The notes beneath the pieces are model-generated. The model saw nothing but the letters and a program-made list of their open reading frames with translations. It made no database searches and had not been told where the DNA came from. 64,000 bases of DNA from Palaemon carinicauda (lineage: Eukaryota > Arthropoda > Malacostraca > Decapoda > Palaemonidae). Shown piece after piece: positions 12,220 through 23,010 of the stretch. The position numbers and the translations under genes are program-made. The DNA is taken from the NCBI RefSeq assembly GCF_036898095.1, contig NC_090751.1, positions 72,392,313 through 72,456,312 on the forward strand, written 5' to 3'. Positions within the stretch are counted from its first letter, which is position 1, and each line of letters opens with the position of its first letter.

Positions 12220-13037
12220 TCAAGCGGCAGGTTTTAGTACACTACCTGCTGCCACCACGAAGTGTTCGATCTCCTGTAGTTGTTTCGCGTAGTGCTTGAA
12301 GTAGACCCTGGATGACTTCCATCCAGTGTAGGCGCGAAGACTTTCAAACGACATAGTTTGAAAGAAATTTAGAGACGAAGCAACTTTTCTTGGATCATGA
12401 CCTGCGGGTGTAATGTCTGGATCCGCTCTGCGAATAAAATAGGTGATCTTTGCCCTTAGTTGTTTCAAGGTTAATGTCGAACCTGATGTATCTCCCCTGA
12501 AAAGCTGACCTCCCCTAAAGTCTGAAGTTCTACGAAGATAGACCTTTAGGTATTCCACAGGGCATAGGGATGCTTCTTCCTTCAGAGGGCAGATTCTCCA
12601 GGGACCCCACCTCTTAGTGGGCAGCTCGTTCTTGGCGAGAAACATTGGGTCCGGAGAAAGGTTCAGTTCTTCGCAGAGTGTGAACTGAATGTGGCCATCA
12701 TCCCTCGAGAGGGCCACTATTTCGCTATCTCTGGCTCCTGAGGCTAGTGCAAATAAGAATATCACCTTTTGAGTCAAGTCTTTTAGAGAGCAATCTTCGT
12801 TGTTCAAGGTTGATCTAAGTGAAGAACCTTATCCAAGGACCATGAAATGGGCTTTGGAGGGGCTGCGGGACGAAGTTTACAGCAGGCTTTTGGAATCTTG
12901 TTGAAGATTTCGTTGGAGAAGTCCACCTGGAAGGCGTACAGCACGGGTCTGGTTAGGGCAGATTTGCACGTAGCAATCGTATTGGCTGCTAATCCTTGTT
13001 CATGGAGATGGATGAAGAAGGATAAACAGAAATCCAT
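12220..13037 (-). pseudogene. DIRS-type tyrosine recombinase (YR), one frameshift
   Basis: Two overlapping minus-strand frames (13037-12804, then 12807-12220) join by a single frameshift. The first has the SAM-like arm domain (GLAANTIATCKSALTRPV). The second has the catalytic set: Arg in ASGARDSEIVALSR, the His-x-x-Arg box as GHDPRKVAS, the Trp position in YTGWKSSRVYF, and the Tyr nucleophile in FKHYAKQL. So all the expected catalytic residues survive and only the frameshift breaks it. In DIRS elements this enzyme integrates the circular cDNA. It lies about 0.3 kb downstream of the RT/RNase H region on the same strand. Confidence 0.85.
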
Positions 13038-13334
13038 AGAAATCTCCTTTGGTTTCTTTACCTTGACAAAGGCAACCCCTTTTTTTCCAGGAAGACACGT
13101 ATTGTCTTCTCGTCGACTTTGACTTGTATTCTTCTAAGAAGTTGATACTGTCCTTTGAAATCCCAAACCTTTTCTTGACTGCTAAGGTGAGAAAATCATG
13201 AGATGAAGGTTCCGAGTTTTCTGTGATGAAGCTGAGACAGTCGATTTCTGCACTTGTTGAGTCAGAACTGGATCCGGCAATGGGATCAGCTTCAGACGTA
13301 GTTCCGTTATCAGGGGGAACTAGACGCTGTTAGG

Positions 13335-14990
13335 CTATTTGTGGGCCACTATTGCTGCCGTTCCGTGAAAGGATCTCAGTTTGTTGAGGACTTTCAGCAG
13401 AAGGTTGGTTGGAGGGAACAGGTAAATCTTGGACCATCTGTTCCAATCTAGGGACATTGCATCCACTGCTTCGGCTAGAGGATCCTCGTACGGGGCTATA
13501 TACCGGGGTAGCTTCTTGTTGTCGCTCGATACGAAGAGGTCTATTTGCAGTCCTGGGACTTTGCGTAAGATGAAGGAGAATGATCTTGCGTCTAGGGACC
13601 ATTCTGACTCTATCGGGTTGAACCTGGATAGAGTGTCCGCCGTCACATTACTGAACACTTGAAGATGAACTGCTGACAAGTGCCATCTCTTCTTCTCTGC
13701 TAGCCGGAGGATGGCCAATATCATTTGATTGACTTGAGGCGATCTCGACCCCTGTTGATTTAGGCATCTCATTACAATCTCACTGCCTAATACCAGTTGG
13801 ATGTGGATTGAGCAGCGAAGTTTCAGTTTTTTCAGTGAAAGAAAAACTGCTTTGGCTTCCAGAAAGTTGATGTGGAAGGTTTTGAAGAGGGAAGACCAGG
13901 TTCCTTGGACTTTCCGATGGTGAGAGTGGCCTCCCCACCCTTCCTTCAAGGCATACGTGTGAACGGTGACTGACGGTGGAGGCGGTTGTAGAAGTACCTT
14001 CTTCTTTAGGTACTTGGCCTCCGACCATTGCTTGAGGAGGGATCGCAGACGACTTGGTATCGGTCTTTTTAGATCTTTTCGAGCGTTTGATGCATATTTT
14101 CTCCAAACTGCTGATGCATCTTTTAATTGAGCTCTCAATACTGGATCTGTCACTGAGGCGAACTGGAGAGACCACAACACTCTCTCCTGTTGCCTTCTTG
14201 ATATCCTGGCGGATTGAAGGAGTCTCTTGACAGATCCTGCTATATCTTTCCTCTTCTTTGATGGAATGTAAAGGAAATGTGACTGTAAGTTCCAGTGGAC
14301 ACCCAGCCACTGAAACTTCTGAGCTGGAGATAGTCGAGACTTTTCCAAGTTGATCATGAATCCTAGGTGTTCCAGGAACTGGACCACTTCCTTGGAGGCT
14401 TGTGTGTACTCTTCTTTGGATGGTGCCCACACCAGCCAGTCGTCCAGGTAGGCTACTACCTGAATTCCCTTTAGGCGTAGTTGATGAATGACCGCATTCG
14501 CAAGCTTGGTGAATACCCTTGGGGCTATGTTCAGACCGAGGGCATGGCTCTGAAGACGTACTGTCTTTTCTGTAGCTTGAATCCTAGGTAGGGGGAAACT
14601 TGACGGTTGATTGGAACGTGCCAGTACGCATCCGTCATGTCTGTGGAGGCTGTGTATGTCTGTTTGAGCAAAAAGGTCCTTATGTGTTGGAGTGTCAGCA
14701 TTCTGAACTTGTAGTTCACTATGAACTTGTTGAATGGTGATAGGTCCATAATGACTCTGAGCTTTTCCAAATCCTTCTTACAACTCTTTTGTCTAAGAGT
14801 TCCTGAACGTATTCTTCCAATATGGGGGTTAAGTGTTGGAAGAATTGAGGGAAGTTCGGTGGAGTTGTATTCCAACTCCACCCCAGTCCGTTCTTGATTA
14901 GACTGTGGGCCCAGGGATCGAAGGTCCAGCGATCCCGGAAGAGGAGAAGTCTCCCTCCTACCGGTAGCATCTCCCTTGGAGTGCTGGTTG
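13335..14990 (-). pseudogene. DIRS-type reverse transcriptase, RNase H and downstream domain
   Basis: RT begins around PVGGRLLLFRDRWTF (about 14,970) and shifts frame near 14,880. It continues through LRVIMDLSPFNKFI, TDMTDAYWHVPI (motif A Asp) and PYLGFKLQKR. After a stop or shift near 14,531 comes VVAYLDDWLVWAPS (about 14,455-14,415), the intact Tyr-Leu-Asp-Asp active site. The frame 14432-13335 (365 codons) holds RNase H, in which the expected first Asp is replaced (VTVHTYALKEGWGGH), then VTADTLSR. It ends with IDLFVSSDNKKLPRYI and SLDWNRWSKIYLFPP, the segment that closes DIRS pol proteins. The small number of breaks suggests a fairly young copy. Confidence 0.85.
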
Positions 14991-15475
14991 GAGGGTTTGC
15001 CTCCTTGGGTACATCCACCTCTGTTGCCCCTACCTCTGGAGGGACGTCTAGAGGCTCCACGAAAGGAACCTCGAGCCTAAAGGTCGTCGATTGCCTTTCA
15101 AAGGCTGGGGTGAAGACGGAGGACTGAGTCACCACTGGTAGGGGCACCAACTGGAAAGTGGTGGGTGGTTGCGCCACCGTCTTGGGCCCCATGGCCACGG
15201 GGAGCTGTTGTTGTTGTCGAGGACGAGAGGGCACTCTGGGTCGTTTTGTCTTCCTTTTCGGCTGGGGACCCTCCTCAGCGGAAGACTTTCTTTTGGAGGA
15301 CAAGCCCCACTTGGAGAGGAGATTCCTGTTCTCCGTTGCGGCTTTGTCCACAACCTCTCTGACCACTTCACTTGGGATGAGGTCTTTTCCCCAGATGGAG
15401 GCTATCAGCTACCTTGGTTCGTGCCTCACCTCAGCTGAGGCAATTGATCCAATTTTGAACTGTTTCAAGCCATAA
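14990..15475 (-). pseudogene. DIRS-like gag C-terminal region
   Basis: Minus-strand frame with LIASIWGKDLIPSEVVREVV then DKAATENRNLLSKWG, a basic patch (KRKSSAEEGPQPKRKTKRPR, about 15,290-15,240), and Gln- and Pro-rich linkers leading directly into the RT N-terminus in the same frame. A stop codon precedes LIASIW (about 15,408), and the sequence upstream of it (QFKIGSIASAEVRHEPR) is probably either a short readthrough or the edge of an exon. Basic and disordered composition is normal for DIRS gag. I place the gag/RT boundary by motif only. Confidence 0.65.
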
Positions 15476-16092
15476 AAGAAAAAAGAAAAACCCTAGCCAA
15501 TTCACTACTTCCTAAATAAAAAATTAAACCTTATAAAGACTTTCTACCTTCTTGTTTATAATAATATAATAATTAACTGCCAAACTCTAAAGTATGGGAG
15601 TGGAATTGGTGCATATGCTGCATTCTCCAAAATTCTGTTTTCCTCGTTGACTCATATCCAGTTACTAATCTTTTGAGACGTTCGGTGATTTTTTTATATT
15701 GTGAACAAGAATTTGATGGATCTCCTCGAAGTATTTAAGTTATATTACCTTGAATAAATCCTTTCTCTTCCTTTAAGGTTTCGATAGATTTCTAAATGTT
15801 TGAATGTGCTCCACCCGCTGAACGTTTTACTTTTCTTTTCTTCTTCGTTGATTGTATGAACTTTGCCATTTCGGGATGGGCAGATTCAGAAACTAAAGTA
15901 CTAAACTTGCAGCACACTATATATATAGTACCATACTAAAGAGAGATAAGGAGAGAGAGAATGTTAAGCATGACTAATGGAGTAATTAGAAAATTAGCAT
16001 ATTACTTTATCACAAAAGCCAATAAGCTATAAATATTTAACAGAGAAGTGAAGAAAACAGTAATAACAATCTCTTCAAACATTTGTTTTTTT

Positions 16093-16203
16093 AGAAATTG
16101 GACCAAATGTCTTTGGACCAAAAGTCCATCGGACGAAAAGACATTGGACCAAAAGACGTGGACGAAGTGTCGTCGGACGAAGTGACATCGGACAAAAAGA
16201 CCA
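16093..16203 (-). repeat. Seven-unit degenerate minisatellite (TTTCGTCCGATG type)
   Basis: On the minus strand GTCCgATG, GTCCGACG, GTCCACG, GTCCAATG, GTCCGATGG, GTCCAAAG and GTCCAATT recur every 14-16 bases, each preceded by T-rich TTCG or TTTGG. It lies just inside the splice-donor-like end of the small gag exon. Confidence 0.8.
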
Positions 16204-16222
16204 CCCACCAAACGTTACATAC

Positions 16223-16351
16223 CTGTGGATCCCAATACTTCAGAGATCCCTTCGTAATTGCGCAGCACGCGTGGGTCCTACACATATCATGGCCGCAGAA
16301 GCTCTTACTGTGGACCTTGCAGAAATGGTGCCCGCACTCGGGATGATCCTC
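16223..16351 (-). CDS. Small Cys/His gag exon of the DIRS-like element
   Basis: A 129-base segment, 43 codons in frame without stops, flanked on the minus strand by CTTTTCTTTCTTTACAG (acceptor-like) and CAG|GTATGT (donor-like). It encodes a Cys/His-rich module: ECGHHFCKVHSKSFCGHDMC then RTHACC, ending KYWDPQ. Such a Cys/His knuckle ending in YWDP is what I recall at the start of ORF1 proteins of decapod DIRS elements. The next gag segment resumes only at about 15,475 or 15,405, leaving roughly 0.75-0.8 kb in between. Either this is a genuine spliced exon or an insertion has mimicked one. Confidence 0.6.
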
Positions 16352-18589
16352 CTGTAAAGAAAGAAAAGCATATAAGTATTCGGTGAAAATCTCAGATTTC
16401 ATCATACAGATTTATAGAAATTTTATTTAGCTTAGGATAGAGTAAGGTAGAAAAAAAAGGGAAAAACACCCACATGTGCCTCCTTTCCAGCCCACTGCTA
16501 TGACTTCCTCCAATATTGAACATTAAATTCTTGACGAATTATACGGGCAGATAATATCCTTGGATATGAAGTGTAATCTCAACACTGTCTTCCAGGTTCA
16601 ATATTGTGGATTATTTAATAATGGATATCATCCATTAATTAAGCAGAGAGAATCGCTCTCTAGATGTGGTGGTCTCACAATAGGCTGCACATGAAGCACC
16701 TTGTAAGTTGGAAAATTTTTTGTATAGGCTACAGTACAGACCATTGCCATCAGTACTGTGTGCCTACCGGCATACGCCGGCATTGCCCTGGGCTATTGAA
16801 TGTATGTACTTCCCTCAAGATAAGGGGCGGCAGGTCACCGGCAGTTGCTCCGCTGCCGGCAGCCGGAGGGTCCCTCTATCAAGGTGGACCCGCCGGTAGC
16901 CGGCGGAGAAAAATGTCTGCAGACTTTGGATGACCGGCCACCGGTAGTCAAGATAGTACCCGGCGGCCGGCCAGAGTGCGTGCCTGTTGCTGTTGGGTCG
17001 CCGATCTACGGTACCCCATGGCAAGCTGCGGCAGAGCAAACTGACGACGGAGAGTCGTCCGAGATGGCTGCCGGCAGTCGGCCCAGTGTTGATGAAAGAT
17101 AAAGAAAGCTCAGCCTTGCAGACCTTCATCCGGAATGAGGGTTCATATGGAAGGGGGAATTATATTCGGGCTTCCATCCAACCATAGCCCATCCATACTG
17201 GTAGTAGGATTATAGAAGGCAGTCCAAGGGAGGACTGAAGAACACTCTAAGAAAAGGGGAGGATCCCTGCCGGCAGCCGGCTCGGCCGGTGGCAGACAGA
17301 GAATTTCAAGCCAATTCCGCAAACTACCCATAGGGTCGATTGTAGAATGATGGCCAGGATGTGTGAGGGCTAGGCCAACACCAAAGGACAGCAGGGGAGG
17401 GGCAAGTGTCCTGTAGGTGAGGTAACACCTAGAAGGCACTACCGAACCTAAGAGATTCTGATCCGTAGTAAAGACAACCTTAACAGCCGGGGAACTCAAT
17501 TCCCCAGGTTGGGTAAGTATGATAAGTGAGAAGGCGGCACACAGGTCGCTGTCTCAAGGGGGGAACAGAATCTAGTGCCGAAGGCCCTAGGCAAGGGAAG
17601 AATTCAATTCTTCGGCTTAGGACCTGCCGGCACAGGACTGTCTGCTAGGCCATGGGAAGGAGGAATTATCATATATCGCCTCCAGGGTATGGCCTAGGGA
17701 GGTCTAGCCTCCTGCATTGGCAACCTAACCTGACTTGGGAAATCATTTCACCTAGACGGACGGTTGTCAATGACAGACATTGTACTCTGATGTCCCGTTC
17801 CAGGCTCAAAACCGACTCAGTGGTTGAGAGAAAGAAATGGGAACACTCCAGTAAAGATTTGCCAGAACACAGTTCAAGGCAAAGCCAACCGGAGTTAGCC
17901 TAGGCTAGTCAGAGGGAAGAGGAATTGCTCTTAAATCTCACAAGGAGATTGGTATCGACCTAAAAGGTATAGGAGGTGTCAGTCTCCACTTAAAAGACGA
18001 TACAAGAGCAATTGGGGATATGTAAGAAAGTATACTGAAGCCCCTAGGCTGGTAGCCTAGGCGCAGATGAGAAACGGTCACTGAAACTCTCTCGTATACT
18101 ATCTTGGAAGAGGAAAATTTTAATGCAGTAATATCTTAATTGTATAAAATATTGCCTGAGCTTCAATAAAACTTTACCAGGAAGGTTATATCATGCATGA
18201 AGAGTGTAGGTGCCTAGGCTAGGAAGCCTAGCACTCGTGGGGCTCGGTCATAATTCTACCAAATCCACGACAACAAGGGCATAATATAATAATTCCTAGC
18301 TAATTTGCTAAATAGCTAAAAGTTATTAAAGCGATGAATGCCGGGAAAGTCGTTCTGGCTAACTAAATGTACAAGCAAAGAACGACCGCGTCCATAACGC
18401 CTTCCGGCTGGCAACAGCTCTTGTTACGTTAATTACGATCTTAAATCGAGGAAAAAACTGGCAAGAGCTTACATTTATACAATTCAAAGATAATACTTAA
18501 CTCTCCAGAGGCAGATGAGGCTGGGGAAGACATCATCGCAGCAAAACAATCCAAAATAGCGAGAGATAACACGGAATAAACACCGGTCT
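16352..18589. other. Leader region of the DIRS-like element, with GCCGGC-rich island
   Basis: No protein motif recognised. Between about 16,760 and 17,640 the base composition is strikingly GC-rich against its AT-rich surroundings, with many CCGGC/GCCGG words (for example GCTGCCGGCAGCCGG near 16,852 and CTGCCGGCAGCCGG near 17,267). Open frames on both strands across it are a by-product of composition. Further left to right, CCTAGG-centred palindromes occur near 18,040-18,060 and 18,210-18,230. Confidence 0.6.
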
Positions 18590-18801
18590 AGTGCGCTACA
18601 AGAGAAAGAATGACTAGATGGCTCCGCGCAGAGGCGGGCTGGCGCCCAATTACAGTACAGTAGGAGTGTTACCTTTATAACGGCTCTCCTATAATTCTTG
18701 CCACTTTCCCCTCTCGAAGCGTAAACATTATTAGGGGTGTAGATAGCTATGTGACATGGCCAGAATACGTCCTCTGATACAATGCGATATCTCTTTTAAA
18801 A
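18590..18801 (-). repeat. Right inverted arm of the DIRS-like element
   Basis: Reverse-complement partner of 10911-11115, sharing ACAGTAGGAGTGTTACCTTT, CTCTCGAAGCGTAAAC and AGATAGCTATGTGACATG. It ends at the same TTTTAAAA block. Confidence 0.85.
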
Positions 18802-18938
18802 TACCTAAGGGATACTCGCTCCAGGAGTTAGAATTCTGGATACCTTTAGTAAAATTCTCTGGGATATATCATTGTAGTCAAATATAACCTAGGAAGCTAC
18901 TAAGAAGGAACTTCCATCAGGATGACATAGCCTGAGCC

Positions 18939-19365
<427 letters not shown>

Positions 19366-19439
19366 TTCATAATTCCAAATCTAAGGTCATCTGTATCTGT
19401 AAAATATCGTCATGCAATACTTTTGTTAATTTATAACTA

Positions 19440-19990
19440 AAAAAACACAGCTTTATTTCTTTCGTTTTACTCTAACTGTGGAATTGTAAAAACATGATAA
19501 TAGTGATTGCCATGATTGGGGAACTTCCTGATAGTGAGCAGTGTGCGAGAGAGCTGTTAGGTTGTAACTGACAAGCAAGGTGAATGCAACTAACTTCATT
19601 CCAACAGATAGTGAGTTAATATACATGTCCGGGACAAGAAGGTCTGAGAATTCCAAACAAAATAATTCATGAACAGCTTGGCACAATATTACATTGAACT
19701 ATCTTACACAACGTAGATTATGCCAATTCTACTCATAAAGTTTTCGAAACAATAGCTAAATATTAACAGCAAATGAAAATGATAGCTAGCAAACATAAAA
19801 TATAACTATATTTAAGATTCAACATAAGTATTTACAGTATTACACAAGATCCTTCGAATACTCATGACACATCAATTCTAAATAGTAGCTTACATAAGGT
19901 CTTACAAAATAGTAGGTTTTGAGTTGGCTTTACAAACTTATATGTAGCAAGGGACAGATGACATCACTTAGTTTTGAATATTATAAGTTA
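19440..19990. other. LTR-related fragment and unassigned AT-rich sequence
   Basis: The stretch 19,540-19,690 (GAGAGAGCTGTTAGG ... AACAAAATAATTCATGAA) is similar to 52,915-53,040, which lies just downstream of a gypsy integrase relic. It is therefore probably the 3' end or LTR start of that gypsy family, minus strand. The remainder to 19,990 shows nothing I can name. Confidence 0.55.
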
Positions 19991-19995
19991 ATATG

Positions 19996-20287
19996 TAGGA
20001 ACACAGCTTCTGACTTTGAACAGATTTACTTTGAACTTCTTTATCTTCTACAAGATTGTCTCTAAACACCAGCGGTGTATAGTCTAGTCTGCTCCTCTCG
20101 CTTGTCACCTCTTTATATACGAAGGACCAATACTCCCGAATGTTCCTGGCGAACAGAAGCGCTCAGTCCTAGCATACGGAACATGACGTCATGCCACGCA
20201 AACACTATTGAATCATCGTGTATAACTCATGCCCGACAGAGGGAATGGCACCGAAGCAGAATCTAGAATTCTCATATAAGAACACAC
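19996..20287 (-). promoter_or_regulatory. Solo-LTR-like segment with TATA box
   Basis: Bounded by TGTAGGAACACAG and ATAAGAACACA, so both strands begin TG and end CA. On the minus strand it contains GTATATAAAGAGG (about 20,108-20,120) followed by a purine-rich leader, the layout of an LTR promoter. Flanking 5-bp duplications are not evident, so the exact ends are uncertain. Confidence 0.45.
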
Positions 20288-20844
20288 CGATATTTTCCAG
20301 TAATAAATAACATTAACCTAAATAAAAAATAATTGTTTTATTTTTACATTAACATATATAAAAATAAGTCATTTTCACGAGGTTTGTATCACAATATACA
20401 TAAATTTAACGTACATATAACATTAAAAAGGTTGTGTTAAACGTGTGGGAGTGATATGCAATGAAAAAGAAAATACAGTTACAGTGAATGAACGTATGTG
20501 AAACACGTGTGGTACAGCAGCGTATTATGAATGATTAACTATTCACCCACAGTTTTGGCTTGCAACGTTAAATCTGGACAGTTTTGTTGGCTAGTACCTT
20601 AGAAACTTTTTCAGACTACATTTTCAAACAAAAATTTTGGATTATTATTCATTAAGTTATTATTATTCTTAGTTGATGCTTCCTTTAACTTCTTTAACAG
20701 GCTCATCATGAATCGTTTAATTATGCATCTTTTAATTATTTGTCGATGTACATGTATATCACATGTTTAATTTCTGGCAATGACCACTTTTAAGAAATAT
20801 AAATTCTAGAATTTTCCTTTATAAGTGACTTCAAATTGCTCCTA
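20288..20844. other. No recognisable gene
   Basis: AT-rich unique-looking sequence between the LTR-like segment and the interspersed repeat at 20,845. No coding signal seen. Confidence 0.45.
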
Positions 20845-21215
20845 TGATTACTTCCGCCAGCGAAGCTGGGAGGAGGTTATGTTTTCCCACCTGTTTCTCT
20901 GCTTGTTTGTTTGTGGACAACTTCCTGGCCAAAATTTTATTCATAGAGTACTAAAAATTTCAGGGAATAATTGCTATGTTGAAACGTGGAAGTGACTCAA
21001 TTTTGAATGTATCGGGTCAAAGGTCAAGGTTGAACAAAAGGTCGAAAAAAATATCGACTGAATTAACCCTATCCATAATCCCAAGTTCACACATGGTTTC
21101 ACACAGGCTTTAAATACGCCTAAGGTCTAAATGATTCTGGAAGAGGCAAGCTGGTTTCGAGAAATAAGCTGCCGAGGCGGAGGTGTACACTCTCAGAGCA
21201 CTTTTTTAGTTTTGT
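20845..21215 (+). repeat. Dispersed 'CCGCCAGCGAAG...GGAGGTTATGTTTTC' repeat
   Basis: Begins ACTTCCGCCAGCGAAGC, continues GGAGGAGGTTATGTTTTC, TTGTTTGTGGACAACTTCC, TCAAAGGTCAAGGTTGAACA, and ends AGCTGCCGAGGCGGAGG. I recognise this as a very abundant non-coding interspersed repeat of crustacean and other marine invertebrate genomes. Here it is internally shortened. No protein is encoded. Confidence 0.7.
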
Positions 21216-21552
21216 ATATTTTTAAAGATTTTTGTGAGGGTGGCTTAAATCGATCACCAAAAAACCCCGGACTGGCTAGTCTAACCTCACTTGCCCCTGG
21301 TTCTCTTATAGTTTTGAAGAAAGCAAGATATTGCTCATCAGTTTAGAAAGATTTGGAACTACTGTCTTAGAACTTAAGCTAATGACATCTTAGAGAGCTT
21401 TGGAAATAACAATGAGAATAATATTAAGAGATAGAAAAAGAGTGATATAGATAGAAGAACAAACTAAAGTATAGGATATTCTTAAAACATGTATGAACAA
21501 GAAATGGACTTTGGCCGGTGTTAGGTTCAGCTATTATACACAACGTAGATCA

Positions 21553-21555
<3 letters not shown>

Positions 21556-21615
<60 letters not shown>
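21556..21615. repeat. Poly(A) run of 60 bases
   Basis: Uninterrupted A homopolymer, preceded by TACACAACGTAGATCATGT, which also occurs (TTACACAACGTAGATTATG) near 19,705-19,723. That suggests a shared 3' end, with the A-run possibly a retroposon tail. Confidence 0.9.
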
Positions 21616-21618
<3 letters not shown>

Positions 21619-21796
21619 ACGAGGTCCACATAATACTCAAAGGGCACCCAACTAGATAATTTACTTGAAATAATGTACGTCTTAACTTACAAGTTCTCAG
21701 AGGATGATAGAAGGATTACGACGTAACTCATCTCCCGGTCTTTATTTCCGATATAAAACTTGATATACTTTCTGACTCGAAGCGTCCATGACTAAA

Positions 21797-22378
21797 GGCC
21801 CGGTCACACCGCCCAAACGTTGCTGGAGCGTTCTTTGAACGGTAGGTAGATGGACCAAACCCTCGAAAATTTAATTGAACGTTTTTATGTTCGATCTTTA
21901 TTAGGCTGCTGAACGTAGCAAATCCTCGCATATTTCCTGAGTTTTCTTACACCTCTATCATGGAAGTTGCTAATTTATGCAATACGGGTATTGGTGTACA
22001 GGATGTCGAAATGTTTCAGTCGTTTTTTTTTCGTTTTTTTTTTTTTTAATAAACTTAAAATAAACCCGTAATTTTAATTAAGATACAGTGACCGTAATTA
22101 TTACCCTACTTTGTTATCAGCTTTTACAGGATGGTGACTGTAATATCACTCAGCTACACTTTTCGTCATCCTGTATACCAATACCCTTATTGCATAAATT
22201 AGCAACTTCTATAATAGAGGTATATGAGGACTCAGGAAATATGCAAGGATTTGCTACGTTCAGCAGTCTAATAAAGACCGAACGTAAAAACGTTAAATTA
22301 AATTTTTGAGGGTTTGGTCCACCACCTCCCTACCGTTCAAGGAACGCTCCAGCAACGTTCGAGCGGTGTGACCGGGCC
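21797..22378. mobile_element. Foldback MITE with long TIRs and TTAA target site
   Basis: Starts GGCCCGGTCACACCG and ends with the inverse CGGTGTGACCGGGCC. The two halves pair over nearly 200 bp each (for example GCTGCTGAACGTAGC against GCTACGTTCAGCAG; ACGTTGCTGGAGCGTTC against GAACGCTCCAGCAACGTT). TAAA (21,793-21,796) and TTAA (22,379-22,382) flank it, consistent with a TTAA duplication with one mutation. The loop holds a poly(T). TTAA targets fit Kolobok or piggyBac superfamilies; no transposase is present. Confidence 0.85.
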
Positions 22379-22636
22379 TTAACCTCATGTATAACGCATG
22401 CCTTACCTACAGCGATTAACGCAGCGGTTATTAGAAACCCCCCGAAACTCTTGTTCTTTAATACAATTTCGTTTTCGAATTACAAAGTTTTCTATTTTTA
22501 TAATGGAATTTTATAGGTAGAAACAACATAACATAATATACATATATAACAGTCGAGCACAATGATAGGTAATTGATGGACATTACAAATAATAGAATGT
22601 GTCCCTAGAGATTACAAAAGAAGCAGGGGAAAGAAA

Positions 22637-22794
<158 letters not shown>

Positions 22795-22834
22795 AAGAGT
22801 AAAAATCCACAGGAAACAGGAAAGGAAAAGACCA

Positions 22835-22878
22835 GGTACCAAGCGCTTTCGTGTATTACGTACACTTTTTCAGGGTAC
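22835..22878 (-). ncRNA. Degenerate hammerhead ribozyme-like motif (left arm)
   Basis: Minus strand reads GTACC, CTGAAAA, then GTGTACGTAATACAC (stem II hairpin), CGAAA, GCGCTT, GGTAC. The outer GTACC/GGTAC pairing, stem II and the GAAA box fit a type I hammerhead with tiny stem III, as known for Penelope-like LTRs. The CTGATGA box is mutated to CTGAAAA, so activity is unlikely. Confidence 0.55.
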
Positions 22879-23010
22879 AAAGTGAAATAGAAAATAAAAT
22901 CATACAATAAAGAAACCTACCAAAACTGAAATAAAAGCCACAAACAAGCAAAGCATCATAATTATGCTAAAATAATTAACAGTCGTTAAAAATGAATAAA
23001 CAATTGTCGT

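Larger units (their letters stand above)
10911..18801 (-). mobile_element. DIRS-like tyrosine-recombinase retrotransposon with inverted arms
   Basis: On the minus strand the order is a small Cys/His gag exon (16351-16223), gag C-terminus (15420-14990), RT, RNase H and downstream domain (14990-13335), then a tyrosine recombinase (13037-12220). Arms of about 200 bp at 10911-11115 and 18590-18801 are inverted copies (TTTTAAAAGRGATATCGCAT and onward; GGGCGCCAGCCCGCCTCTGC inside). Inverted terminal repeats, a recombinase in place of a DDE integrase, and lack of target-site duplication are hallmarks of DIRS elements. The span of ~7.9 kb is longer than a typical DIRS (5-6 kb), partly because of a ~2.2 kb leader and a ~0.8 kb gap in gag. 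The left arm interrupts the EADTR-type gene. Confidence 0.8.

Noticed and set aside
13330..14430. Alternative minus-strand frames across the RT region
   Set aside because: They overlap the RT/RNase H frame, which carries YLDD and other conserved motifs, and lack motifs of their own.
15158..15475. Plus-strand open frames rich in Gly, Ser and Arg
   Set aside because: Antisense shadow of the DIRS-like gag C-terminus, which has the recognisable motifs on the minus strand.
16664..17187. Several overlapping open frames on both strands
   Set aside because: The local GC richness removes stop codons in all frames; none has a domain or codon pattern suggesting a gene.
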